The notes under the pieces are model-generated. The model was not told where the DNA came from. It ran no database searches and was given only the letters and a program-made list of their open reading frames with translations. The translations under genes and the position numbers were made by a program. A stretch of 11,761 nucleotides of DNA from JABIFK01 sp047619225 (GTDB lineage Bacteria > Latescibacterota > UBA2968): positions 1-11,761 of the forward strand of contig JBLHJX010000157.1 of NCBI GenBank assembly GCA_047619225.1. The letters run 5' to 3'. Shown here piece by piece: positions 1 through 7,466 of the stretch (position 1 is the stretch's first letter; each line of letters starts with the position of its first letter).

Positions 1-2071
1 TGGCATTGTTCAAAATATTGGCCGCCTCATTCATCTCCACCAAAAAAGTACTCTCACCTTTGGCCAAATTATCCGATGCACCCACCCGCGTAAAGATGCG
101 ATCCACCACCCCAATATGCGCTTCTTCTGCGGGTACAAAACTCCCCACTTGGGCCAATAAAACTACCAATCCCGCCGTGCGCAAAATCGTAGATTTACCC
201 GCCATATTGGGGCCCGTAATAATCAGCACCTGCTCCAAATCGCCATCTATAAGCAAATCGTTTGGCACAAACTGACCACTGGGCAACAACTGTTCTACCG
301 CAGGATGACGCGCCTTCTTCACATCAATGCGTGTGCTCTCATCCACAGATGGACGCACATAATCGTTTGTCGCTGCCACTTCGGCAAGCGAAGCCAACAC
401 ATCCACAGCCGATACCGACTCAGCTGTGCGCTGAACCGGTTCGACCCATTTGGCAACCTCCTCACGCAGTTTTGTAAACAGATCTTTCTCTAACTCTTTG
501 GATCGTTCATCCGCGCCTAAAATTTTCGCTTCCCACTCTTTCAAATCGGGCGTAATAAATCGTTCGGCATTCACCAAGGTCTGCTTGCGAATAAAGTGCT
601 CGGGCACCTTATCTAAATTTGAGTGCGTCACTTCAATATAATATCCAAACGCTCTGTTATACCCCACCTTCAAAGACGCAATGCCCGTTTCTTCTCGTTC
701 TTTGGCTTGCAACTTGGCCACCCAACTGCGCCCCCCAGAAGCAATCTCGCGCAACTCATCTAATTCTTCGAGATACCCTTTGCGGATCATGCCCCCATCA
801 CTCACCAGTGCAGGCGGTTCGTCTTCAAGTGTGGTGCCAATCAAATCAATCAGCTCATGCAAATCGGGCAATCCTTTTTCCCACACACGCATCAACAAAT
901 CGGCCTTGGCCTGTTTCAATGTTTCACGCAACGGCTCCACTGCCGCCAATGAATGCCCCAACGCCGCCACATCTCGTGGGTTGGCTCTGCCACAGCAAAT
1001 CTTCGACATCATGCGCTCTAAATCGCCCACTTGGCGCAATGATTCCCGAACCTCTTCGCGCAATGTCGATTCTTCAACAAATTCTTGCACCGCATCCAAA
1101 CGCGCCTCAATGCGCTTTGTATCCAACAAAGGTTGTGACAACCATGTGCGCAACGTACGCGCACCTGGTGACGTACAAGTTTGATCCATTACCGAAAACA
1201 AGGTGCCTTCACGACGGCCGTCTTGAAGGGTCGTAATCAATTCCAAATTGCGCTGCGTCACCAAATCCAACTCCATCACCGCATCGGTTTGCTCGCGTGA
1301 AAGCCGTGTAATATGCGAAATAGAACCCTTCTGATTTTCGCGCAAATAACACAGCACCCCGCCCGCAGCCGCAATACCCACCGTCAAATCATCACACCCA
1401 AAGCCCTTTAACGACGCCACACGAAAATGTTCTTTTAATGCATCGTACGCATAAGACTGCCCAAAATACCAATCGTCAAAACGCGTCAACAACACCCCCG
1501 GCAAACGCTCGGCAAAAACCTTTTCATTCACCTCTGCCCACGACTCAGGCGCCACCACCTCTGCAGGATGCACACGCGCCAATACTTCCCACAACACATC
1601 TGCATCACGCTCAGAAGCCCGAAACACACCCGTTGACAGATCTGCCGTAGCCAAACCCACCCGATCACCGTCAACAAACACACCCATCAAATAATTGTTC
1701 TGCTTTTGATCGAGCAAATCATCTGACAACACCGTGCCCGGTGACACCACCTGTACCACTTCCCGCCGGACCACTTTTTTACCTTTTTGCGGCGGTTCCA
1801 TCTGCTCACAAATGGCCACCTTCTTACCCGCACGAATCAGCCGCGCCAAATAAGTATCCAACGCATGATACGGCAAACCAGCCAACGGCGTACGCGTCGC
1901 ACTGCCACTGTTTCGCGATGTCAGCGTAAGGCCCAACAGCCGCGATGCGATCACCGCATCTTCAAAAAACATCTCATAAAAGTCGCCCATCCGAAACAGC
2001 AAAATCGCATCGGGATGCTGTTCCTTAAAGCGCATATATTGTTCCATTGCTGGTGTAAGTTCTTTGGCCAT
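1..2071 (-). CDS. mutS: DNA mismatch repair protein MutS (C-terminus cut by window edge)
   Basis: MutS recognises mismatches and small loops in newly replicated DNA and, with MutL, starts repair. The visible 690 codons start at ATG 2071 (MAKELTPAMEQYMRFKEQ). Residues 28-35 (MGDFYEMF) hold the Phe-X-Glu mismatch-reading motif (F31, E33). The connector, lever and clamp domains follow, and the ATPase Walker A motif GPNMAGKS is at residues 620-627 (bases 191-214). The ABC signature (KGESTFLVEM) lies at the extreme left edge. Walker B and the C-terminal dimer region are outside the window; MutS is usually about 850-880 residues, so roughly 170-190 are missing. The start lies 3 bases after the stop of the TPR/SPOR gene, with only a weak AAGG as ribosome site, suggesting translational coupling at the end of a four-gene run. 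The family call is secure. The frame is intact throughout the visible part. Confidence 0.97.
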   Translation of the reverse strand, partial: MAKELTPAMEQYMRFKEQHPDAILLFRMGDFYEMFFEDAVIASRLLGLTLTSRNSGSATRTPLAGLPYHALDTYLARLIRAGKKVAICEQMEPPQKGKKVVRREVVQVVSPGTVLSDDLLDQKQNNYLMGVFVDGDRVGLATADLSTGVFRASERDADVLWEVLARVHPAEVVAPESWAEVNEKVFAERLPGVLLTRFDDWYFGQSYAYDALKEHFRVASLKGFGCDDLTVGIAAAGGVLCYLRENQKGSISHITRLSREQTDAVMELDLVTQRNLELITTLQDGRREGTLFSVMDQTCTSPGARTLRTWLSQPLLDTKRIEARLDAVQEFVEESTLREEVRESLRQVGDLERMMSKICCGRANPRDVAALGHSLAAVEPLRETLKQAKADLLMRVWEKGLPDLHELIDLIGTTLEDEPPALVSDGGMIRKGYLEELDELREIASGGRSWVAKLQAKEREETGIASLKVGYNRAFGYYIEVTHSNLDKVPEHFIRKQTLVNAERFITPDLKEWEAKILGADERSKELEKDLFTKLREEVAKWVEPVQRTAESVSAVDVLASLAEVAATNDYVRPSVDESTRIDVKKARHPAVEQLLPSGQFVPNDLLIDGDLEQVLIITGPNMAGKSTILRTAGLVVLLAQVGSFVPAEEAHIGVVDRIFTRVGASDNLAKGESTFLVEMNEAANILNNA

Positions 2072-2074
2072 ACC

Positions 2075-3025
2075 TTATCTTTCTATCACCTTGCTGCCGT
2101 TGACATCTTTGAATTGATCCATAATCCGCTGGTTCTCTTGTTCAGCTGCAGCGCGTGTCGGATAAGCGCCCACAAACACAAACATCAATGTTGAATTGGG
2201 CTTGGTCTCCAAATCCACACGAAAACCCTTGTTTTCCAACCGCCCCTTCAAAACAAGCGCCCCGTCTTCATTTCCCAACGCTGCCACCTGAATCCAAAAA
2301 CGATCCGTCGTTTTTTTCTCAACAGCGGTGGCATAATCAGGCGAAACCCGCACAATAAAATCCTGCACATCTATTTCCAAATCTCCAGCCCCATCGACCA
2401 ACCATTGCTTGGCCTCACCCAAAGCCTCTGCCTTCTGTTTCTTTTGTAACAACGCTTCCAAACGTCCCAATCGCGCGTGCGTTTTTGCCGACCCACCAAT
2501 CGTCATCTGTGCCACATCAAAAGCCACCAACGCAGAATCGGCTTGTTTGATGGCCAAAAAAGTAAGCCCAATGCGGTAGTGTGCCATGCCCGCTTGATTG
2601 GTCTTAGGATAGTGAGACAAGAGTGCCCGATACGTTCCACGCGCAGTCAAATACAACCCTTGAGCAAAATCCACCTCAGCCAACTCAAACAATGCATCAT
2701 CTGCCAAATCGTGCTCTGGATGTTTGTTCTTCAACTGCAGAAAATAGGCCTTCGACTTCGCACCTTCAGACGTTAACCGCCCTAAATAATACAGCGCAAT
2801 CGGATCGTCAGGAGCTTCTTTTATCACAGCTTCGAATGCAACGCGAGCCTCATCAAACTTGCCAGTCTGAAATAATACAACCGCATCTGCCGCACAAACC
2901 TGTCCAGTCGCAAGCATACAAAACACAGAGCACAAAACACAAAAGAGAAATACTTGGCCAAGAGAGTTAGTCCTCCGGCCTCCTGGCTCCCGCCTCCTGT
3001 CTCTTACTTTATTCCCCAACTGCAT
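2075..3025 (-). CDS. Exported TPR-repeat protein with C-terminal SPOR domain
   Basis: A predicted periplasmic or membrane-anchored protein of about 316 residues. An Arg-rich N-terminus leads into a hydrophobic stretch (VFLFCVLCSVFCMLATG) ending in QVCAA-DA, a plausible signal peptidase I site. Next come helical TPR-like repeats (LFQTGKFDEARVAFEAVIKE, then repeats around ALFELAEVDFAQG and AHYRIGLTFLAIKQ), resembling the YbgF/CpoB style. The last ~78 residues are a SPOR domain (WIQVAALGNEDGALVLKGRL ... FVFVGAYPTRAAAEQ), which in known families binds glycan strands lacking stem peptides at division sites. Role in envelope or division is inferred from domains only. The start is uncertain: ATG 3025 overlaps the upstream gene by about 17 bases and lacks a good ribosome site, while a longer ATG start at 3115 would overlap it by 107 bases. 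The 5' part runs through low-complexity DNA (2918-3000), see findings. mutS follows 3 bases downstream. Confidence 0.82.
   Translation of the reverse strand: MQLGNKVRDRRREPGGRRTNSLGQVFLFCVLCSVFCMLATGQVCAADAVVLFQTGKFDEARVAFEAVIKEAPDDPIALYYLGRLTSEGAKSKAYFLQLKNKHPEHDLADDALFELAEVDFAQGLYLTARGTYRALLSHYPKTNQAGMAHYRIGLTFLAIKQADSALVAFDVAQMTIGGSAKTHARLGRLEALLQKKQKAEALGEAKQWLVDGAGDLEIDVQDFIVRVSPDYATAVEKKTTDRFWIQVAALGNEDGALVLKGRLENKGFRVDLETKPNSTLMFVFVGAYPTRAAAEQENQRIMDQFKDVNGSKVIER
2918..3000. repeat. Low-complexity, purine/GT-biased stretch at 5' end of the TPR/SPOR gene
   Basis: On the minus strand, 3000-2971 is an imperfect tandem of GGAGGC-type units (CAGGAGGC occurs twice, 14 bases apart). Then 2947-2918 is a TTTTGTG/TTTTGTGCTCTGTG run. 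Together they encode the Arg/Gly-rich n-region and the Cys/Phe-rich hydrophobic core of the signal peptide. Composition is unlike the flanking genes. It may be a simple-sequence insertion at the gene boundary; no target duplication is evident. Confidence 0.5.
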
Positions 3026-3575
3026 GACGATATGAAAAATCAAACAACAACTCCCATTCACGTTGCTGAATTTCGCGACACAACGCATCGGTCGATGATT
3101 TGCCCGACAACGCACTGGCGCACAAATCTACAAATTCATATGGGTCCCAAGAAGTTTGCGAAGTCAAAAAATCAGGCGCATCTCCCGCTGCTTTGGCAAG
3201 GGCTACAGCCTCTTTGTTTAAACGATCAAAAAGGGGATGATCACCCACATTGCGAAACCAATATTTGGAATTGGAAAAGTCTGGTTCTCGGCGGTGCATA
3301 ATGCCATGCCAAAAACTACCCGTATTCGTCTGAATGCCTTGGCTAATCGTATGTGATGCATCCAAGAAATTGTGATACAACCACACAGCCGAAATACATG
3401 CATCGGCCATTTCTTGATCCACCACCGTCTTACCCAAAAATGCATTCGCCACCGTCAACGCCTTTAGTTTGGCTTCCACCGCGCTGTTTTCAACACCACC
3501 ATCCAATGGATTCAACCGTGTCTCAGAAACCAAGTCCGAAAATACATCACCATATACTTGCGCATCAAATGCCAT
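3009..3575 (-). CDS. Conserved-looking hypothetical protein, 188 residues
   Basis: I do not recognise a named family. The protein is soluble, without signal peptide or membrane segment, and looks mainly helical. Two dense blocks of His, Trp, Arg and acidic residues stand out: WLYHNFLDASHTISQ (residues 65-79) and GSFWHGIMHRREPDFSNSKY followed by WFR (86-108). The second has the look of an active or metal/ligand-binding site (H90, H94, R95, R96, E97, D99), but that is inference. The C-terminus (WELLFDFSYRHAV) is also aromatic- and His-containing. The start at ATG 3575 is firm: AAGGAG lies 6 bases upstream inside the end of the GNAT gene, whose stop is 3 bases before. The stop (TAA 3009-3011) overlaps the likely start of the TPR/SPOR gene. 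Position in the run suggests co-expression with the acetyltransferase. Confidence 0.85.
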   Translation of the reverse strand: MAFDAQVYGDVFSDLVSETRLNPLDGGVENSAVEAKLKALTVANAFLGKTVVDQEMADACISAVWLYHNFLDASHTISQGIQTNTGSFWHGIMHRREPDFSNSKYWFRNVGDHPLFDRLNKEAVALAKAAGDAPDFLTSQTSWDPYEFVDLCASALSGKSSTDALCREIQQREWELLFDFSYRHAVGE

Positions 3576-3578
3576 ACG

Positions 3579-4046
3579 TCACTCCTTTATCTCTCTGCGA
3601 CTTTGCCGCGTCAACACCAGCCGGTCTTCTTCAGGCCGATAATATCCTTTAACAAATTGACGATCTGTAAAACCCCATTTTTCATACAACCGAACCGCAC
3701 TTTCATTCACCGGGTCAACCGTAAGAAAACAGGCCAAACCCCGCTCATCACACGCCTTGAGCACCGCATCAAACAACTCAGAACCAAGCCCCTTGCCCCG
3801 ATAAGCCTGATCCACAAACACCTTATGCAAACAATACAATCCCTCAGTTGTAGTAGGAAATGCCAACACGGCCCCTGCGAGCATATCGCCATCCCACGCA
3901 CAATAAACCAGCGCATGCTCCGTCCACAACCGCCAAGCATGCTCCCCATCGGGAATATACTCACTATTCCGGTTTTGCGCCCATGCTTCACGGTCTAATC
4001 GGGCGATTTCGAGAAAGTCACTTGTTCTTGAGCGTTCAATTTTCAT
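3579..4046 (-). CDS. GNAT-family N-acetyltransferase
   Basis: A 155-residue cytoplasmic acyltransferase of the GNAT fold, which moves the acetyl group of acetyl-CoA to an amine. Motif A is clear: the beta4 strand HKVFVDQAYRGKGLGSELF carries the pyrophosphate-binding RGKGLG at residues 83-88. Motif B follows as NESAVRLYEKWGF (114-126), typical for the RimI-like and small-molecule acetyltransferase subgroup. The C-terminal YYRPEEDRLVLTR matches the usual last strand. Substrate cannot be told from sequence; protein N-termini, amino acids, polyamines and antibiotics are all possible in this fold. ATG 4046 is the first in-frame start that gives the standard N-terminus (MKIERSRTSDFLEIARLD), although the ribosome site is weak. 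It is the first gene of the run ending in mutS. Confidence 0.93.
   Translation of the reverse strand: MKIERSRTSDFLEIARLDREAWAQNRNSEYIPDGEHAWRLWTEHALVYCAWDGDMLAGAVLAFPTTTEGLYCLHKVFVDQAYRGKGLGSELFDAVLKACDERGLACFLTVDPVNESAVRLYEKWGFTDRQFVKGYYRPEEDRLVLTRQSRREIKE
3582..3588 (-). promoter_or_regulatory. Strong ribosome binding site of the 188-residue gene
   Basis: AAAGGAG sits 6 bases before ATG 3575 and overlaps the last codons of the GNAT gene. It fixes the start of the downstream gene and supports coupled translation of the pair. Confidence 0.85.
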
Positions 4047-4332
4047 GAATGTGATCTACTTTTAGAGTTTTGGGAAATCTTAATATTTATCACACGTGCC
4101 GAAGATGGCAGGAAATAACACCCGAATATAATGGTTTTTCTCGGATACGGTAGAGAAATCCCAATCGATAATGCACCAGCACGAGCCCTATGAATGTACG
4201 CGCGTGGTTTCCACGCTCAATTTCCTCAGTTTATTTATGGCCGAACGTAGAAGCCACATCCCTACCATCAAATGAACCTCACTTGATTTTTGTACGCGTA
4301 TGGAAGTTTTTCAGTTATTGATCATTTTCACA
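4047..4332. other. Intergenic stretch between the membrane protein gene and the GNAT gene
   Basis: No intact gene is visible. It holds a short hairpin (arms 4202-4207 and 4211-4216, 3-base loop, no T-run), an open minus-strand frame listed separately, and two similar decamers, TGTACGCGCG near 4195 and TGTACGCGTA near 4290. No convincing terminator follows the membrane protein gene. AT-rich sequence around 4075-4095 could carry the GNAT promoter, but I cannot define the boxes. Confidence 0.6.
4090..4230 (-). pseudogene. Decayed or repeat-derived short reading frame
   Basis: A minus-strand frame of 46 codons without an ATG start, ending at TGA 4092-4090. It includes GLVLVHYRLGFLYRIREKP, which has protein-like composition. 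An overlapping frame from ATG 4259, with GAGG upstream, reads MWLLRSAINKLRKLSVETTR and stops at 4188. The two frames together could be one frame-shifted relic or part of a dispersed intergenic repeat. I do not recognise a family, and coding status is doubtful. Confidence 0.25.
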
Positions 4333-6258
4333 TCAAATACCATACAACCGATGCCCTTCACCGGGAAACCAAATCAGATCAATCACAAACGACACGCCCA
4401 TGCCAGCAAAACCACCCAAAATCATACCCAAGAAAAACGGTCGCGCCTTATTGTAAAAGCCGATGCCACCGACCTTCACCACCAAAACACGCGCCAACCA
4501 CCCTATGAAAAATGAAAGAAAAAACATCTGTGACGCATAAGTTGACGATACGGGCAAACCAATCGGATTAAGCGGCCACCACATAAACCGATAGCGCAAA
4601 AATGTGAGCCCACCCATCAGGGCACTGCCAATACCCATAAACAACAACCGGCCCCAATCTGTGGGAAAAGGATTGGCCAACTTATCCATCATCGTATCGT
4701 AGGGGACCGTTGCGCCCCGCCGAAAAATCCACCACCCAAAATTGTAGGCCCCTTCCTGATAACACAGCAGCAAAATGTACCAAATCGAAACGCCCAAAGC
4801 CACTATCGCCGAAAGTGCAATAGCCCCCGTAAATGTACCCCGAGAAAACCGCGTTTCCCCCACCAACCGCCCCGCATGCGCCACCGACGCCATAAAGAAA
4901 CCTTTCAACTCATGTTGCCAACAATAAGACAATGCCAGTGCCGTTAGTCCCTGCGGTGAAATCGACGTTGCCCCCAACGCATGTACCGTAAATGATTGCG
5001 CCACAATAGGTCCCCGCACAAAAACCAACCCACCCTCCATCACAATGCGCGTGATGCCCAAATACAGCACAAAAACCGCAAACAAAAATGGAATCACCAT
5101 CAGCGCATCCATCCCCGACATCAACAACCAAAACACCATATAGACCAAGCTCACAAGCAAAGTCAAAACCGCGCCTCTGTAAGACAACATCTCGCCCGAA
5201 TCATCAACGTCCACATCCCTATCAAACGCTTTGCGAAACACATCGCGCAAATGATCTCTCGCCATCCACAGCCCCCACAACACCATAAACGCAATCGCAC
5301 CAAAACCCATCCAACCTTGTGATGCCTGAGAAGACCCATAAATATCTCCCGAGCCAATGGTAAACCCAATGCGGTTGAAAATGCCCATTTGCACATTCGA
5401 CAACAAATGAAAAAACCAAATGCTAAACGACACATCCGCCTGAATCAAAAAGGTAAACCCCACCACCGGAAACGAAATCATTGCATTGAGATTGGGAAAC
5501 TGCCGTGCAATGGGAATCCACCGCGAACCAATCGGTATCTCGGGTACATAGGGATAAGCATAATGAATCGCATTCCACATCAAAATCAGAAAGGCCAGCA
5601 AAAATCCAGCCCAAAACGCCCGCGCATGCATAAAGGCCGGAAACCCACCCGTCTCTTCAGACGCCTGCATCATATCCAACGGCACCTGCACCAGCGGATA
5701 TGCCAACCGCTCCCGCTCCACCCACTGCTTGCGCAACATCACCATCAGGGCATAACTGGCCGCAAAAATAGCCGCAATCAACCCCAACCACCAAAACAAC
5801 GGCTCTACCCACACCCCCCAAGGAACCGGTTCACCATCCGGCAACCCATTAAAGAAACCATTCAACGCCGCCTGATCGGTCAACACCAACCAAGGTGGAA
5901 TGTGTGGATGCAGTAACTCGGCCCATCGATTTTCTGCCGTGGCAAAATAAAACGGGGCAGCCGTTATAGACAGCAAATACCCCGTCACCCCCCAAGTGGG
6001 AATGGCTGCACCCACCAGTGCCATAACCAAAATGAGAACCAATTCTTCTCGCGCCAATGCTTTGCGAGGCATGTATCTAATCAACACCCCATTCAATAGC
6101 ACCAACAAAAAAAACGGAAAAATCACCCCCAAGGGCAAATATCCCGACGTCATTGCAGACGAACGCATCACCCACAACGCATAAGGCCCAGCCAAATTGA
6201 CAAAGACAACAAAAACCAGGCCTATGATTAATGCACGCCATGTTTTCGGTTTATTCAT
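4333..6258 (-). CDS. Polytopic membrane protein, DUF6785/DUF6784-like
   Basis: An inner-membrane protein of 641 residues with about 12-14 hydrophobic segments. It begins at MNKPKTWRALIIGLVFVVF; later segments include LGVIFPFFLLVLLNGVLI, LFWWLGLIAAIFAASYALMV and the C-terminal FLGMILGGFAGMGVSFVIDL. Conserved-looking soluble or re-entrant parts include VERERLAYPLVQVPLDMM, the Gly-rich FTIGSGDIYGSSQASQGWMG and ITRIVMEGGLVFVRGP. The general plan is what I associate with the DUF6785/DUF6784 membrane proteins of uncultured and planctomycete-type bacteria. These are uncharacterised and superficially transporter-like; transport is inference. ATG 6258 is chosen because it directly precedes the first membrane helix and lies 17 bases after the glycosidase stop. 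The longer in-frame start at 6396 would overlap that gene by about 120 bases. Likely cotranscribed with the glycosidase-like gene. Confidence 0.75.
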   Translation of the reverse strand: MNKPKTWRALIIGLVFVVFVNLAGPYALWVMRSSAMTSGYLPLGVIFPFFLLVLLNGVLIRYMPRKALAREELVLILVMALVGAAIPTWGVTGYLLSITAAPFYFATAENRWAELLHPHIPPWLVLTDQAALNGFFNGLPDGEPVPWGVWVEPLFWWLGLIAAIFAASYALMVMLRKQWVERERLAYPLVQVPLDMMQASEETGGFPAFMHARAFWAGFLLAFLILMWNAIHYAYPYVPEIPIGSRWIPIARQFPNLNAMISFPVVGFTFLIQADVSFSIWFFHLLSNVQMGIFNRIGFTIGSGDIYGSSQASQGWMGFGAIAFMVLWGLWMARDHLRDVFRKAFDRDVDVDDSGEMLSYRGAVLTLLVSLVYMVFWLLMSGMDALMVIPFLFAVFVLYLGITRIVMEGGLVFVRGPIVAQSFTVHALGATSISPQGLTALALSYCWQHELKGFFMASVAHAGRLVGETRFSRGTFTGAIALSAIVALGVSIWYILLLCYQEGAYNFGWWIFRRGATVPYDTMMDKLANPFPTDWGRLLFMGIGSALMGGLTFLRYRFMWWPLNPIGLPVSSTYASQMFFLSFFIGWLARVLVVKVGGIGFYNKARPFFLGMILGGFAGMGVSFVIDLIWFPGEGHRLYGI

Positions 6259-6275
6259 ATTGCCAACTGCTTTCT

Positions 6276-7247
6276 TCAAATTTTTGCAACCGCAGTACCA
6301 ATCCCTGTTTTGCCATATCCATTGCCACAATAAAACAAACGTAATTGATTCATCTCTTGAATCACACACGGATATTCCACCATTTGCGACTCCCACTCAG
6401 AATCTGGATCGGGTGCCAAAGTAATATTTTGATCCCCATCCCCTCGATCCCACACATACCCATCCTCACTCACCGCTTCCGAAATCGAATAAAACCCCCA
6501 CCGAGTACCAATGCCGCAATAAAGCATACGATACCCATCACCCTCTCGCCAGACAAACGGCGCCGCAACAGCCACATCTTCATTGGGCACCTTTTTTCGC
6601 GGACTCATAATCAATTGATGGTCCGTCCAATGAATGCCATCCACGCTGCGACAAACAGCACAATGCTTTTCCTGATCAATCTGCACATCATCACTTTTTA
6701 TGCCTGAAGCAATCGTATAATACATGCGATATGTCACAGAACCATCACTCTGGACATCTTCCAAAATACTGCCCCCACCAGCCACACCACGATTGTGGGG
6801 AAACTCAGCCGTCTGATCCCCCGTAATCACAGGATCGGTAGAATAGCGTTCAAAATGAATACCATCATCACTTATGGCCAAACCAATACCCGGAAAAGAC
6901 TGCAACCCCAAATCAGATCCTTCATTCCCCGAATAATACATCAACCAACGCCCCCCCATTTGATGCACACACGGCAACACGCACCACTTGGCATCAAATG
7001 CCCCCGATGCACCCACATCCAAAATCACACCATGCCGTTTAAACTGTGAAGGCGCATCAACCGAAGCCGTTGCCAAACAAATACGCTGGTATCCATCCTG
7101 ATCCCCACCCGAATAATACAACCGATATTCGTCCCCAACCCGAACAGCAAACGGGTTCATACACCGCGTGCTGTCATATTTAGAATCAACATCGGGCGGT
7201 AAAACTGGATTATTTGTATCTCTTATCCACTCAAAATTTGCAAACAT
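6276..7247 (-). CDS. Five-bladed beta-propeller glycosidase-like protein
   Basis: A 323-residue cytoplasmic protein with no signal peptide. Five recurring strand motifs mark the blades of a GH43/GH32/GH130-type propeller: YRLYYSG (41-47), WLMYYSG (101-107), YRMYYT (173-178), YRMLYCG (239-245) and LRLFYCG (302-308). Each is preceded by a loop of the kind seen in this clan (for example RCMNPFAV, EDVAVAAPFV, EYPCVI) and followed by SxDGIHW or similar (SDDGIHFER, SVDGIHWTDH, SEDGYVWDRG). The clan holds arabinanases, xylosidases, sucrose or fructan hydrolases and mannoside phosphorylases. I cannot place the protein in one family or name the catalytic acids. Being cytosolic, it would act on imported oligosaccharides. 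ATG 7247 is supported by a strong GGAGG 6 bases upstream. It is followed 17 bases later by the membrane protein gene. Confidence 0.8.
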   Translation of the reverse strand: MFANFEWIRDTNNPVLPPDVDSKYDSTRCMNPFAVRVGDEYRLYYSGGDQDGYQRICLATASVDAPSQFKRHGVILDVGASGAFDAKWCVLPCVHQMGGRWLMYYSGNEGSDLGLQSFPGIGLAISDDGIHFERYSTDPVITGDQTAEFPHNRGVAGGGSILEDVQSDGSVTYRMYYTIASGIKSDDVQIDQEKHCAVCRSVDGIHWTDHQLIMSPRKKVPNEDVAVAAPFVWREGDGYRMLYCGIGTRWGFYSISEAVSEDGYVWDRGDGDQNITLAPDPDSEWESQMVEYPCVIQEMNQLRLFYCGNGYGKTGIGTAVAKI

Positions 7248-7253
7248 ACAACA

Positions 7254-7258
7254 CCTCC
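7254..7258 (-). promoter_or_regulatory. Ribosome binding site of the glycosidase-like gene
   Basis: GGAGG six bases before ATG 7247 is an ideal Shine-Dalgarno. It lies just after the stop of the 35-codon remnant, so the start of the glycosidase-like gene is well fixed. Confidence 0.8.
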
Positions 7259-7265
7259 AAAAGCG

Positions 7266-7373
7266 CTAATGCAACGCCCGTCCACATCCGTGAAAAGTCT
7301 TGCCATCTAACACCACAATAACCATTCCCTCAAACACTTCGCCACTCATCGTATCCTGACAAAGATAATACAT
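7266..7373 (-). pseudogene. C-terminal remnant of a META/HslJ-associated (COG3650-type) domain
   Basis: A 35-codon frame too short for usual gene calling, from ATG 7373 to TAG 7266-7268. It reads YYLCQDTMSGEVFE then VIVVLDGKTFHGCGRAL. The spacing of C-x-D-x-MSG, a V-x-LDGK strand and a final GCG-x-AL is what I know from the end of COG3650-like lipoprotein domains near META/HslJ proteins (C-x-DGMS ... V-x-LDG ... GC). The rest of that domain, which should precede it, is absent: an in-frame TAA lies at 7396-7398, after which comes the mtaB terminator. So it looks like the tail of a deleted gene, or an N-terminally cut small gene still transcribed ahead of the glycosidase-like gene. No good ribosome site is seen at ATG 7373. 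Confidence 0.45.
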
Positions 7374-7410
7374 CTCAAGTGATGTGTCATGATACAATTA
7401 TGGCCAAAAG

Positions 7411-7444
7411 AAAAAGGCCAATCTTTTAAAAAGATTGGCCTTTT
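7411..7444 (-). terminator. Intrinsic terminator of mtaB
   Basis: A perfect inverted repeat with arms 7412-7427 and 7429-7444 (AAAAGGCCAATCTTTT) gives a GC-centred stem with A/T flanks. On the minus strand the stem ends in a T-rich tract (TTTTTCTTTT), 22 bases after the mtaB stop. The symmetric flanks could also work on the plus strand, but no plus-strand gene is seen here. A second short inverted repeat (TGGCC ... GGCCA) spans 7401-7420. Confidence 0.9.
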
Positions 7445-7466
7445 GTTGTGTATCTCTCAAAAGCGT

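Noticed and set aside
262..2358. Proline/histidine/threonine-rich plus-strand frames
   Set aside because: They are antisense shadows of mutS and the TPR/SPOR gene, with no ribosome sites or recognisable motifs.
4202..4216. Hairpin GCGTGG-TTT-CCACGC as a terminator
   Set aside because: No T-run follows on either strand, and it lies more than 100 bases from the nearest stop on the transcribed strand.
6259..6396. 46-residue N-terminal extension of the membrane protein
   Set aside because: It overlaps the conserved end of the glycosidase-like gene; MNKPK at 6258 leads straight into the first membrane helix.
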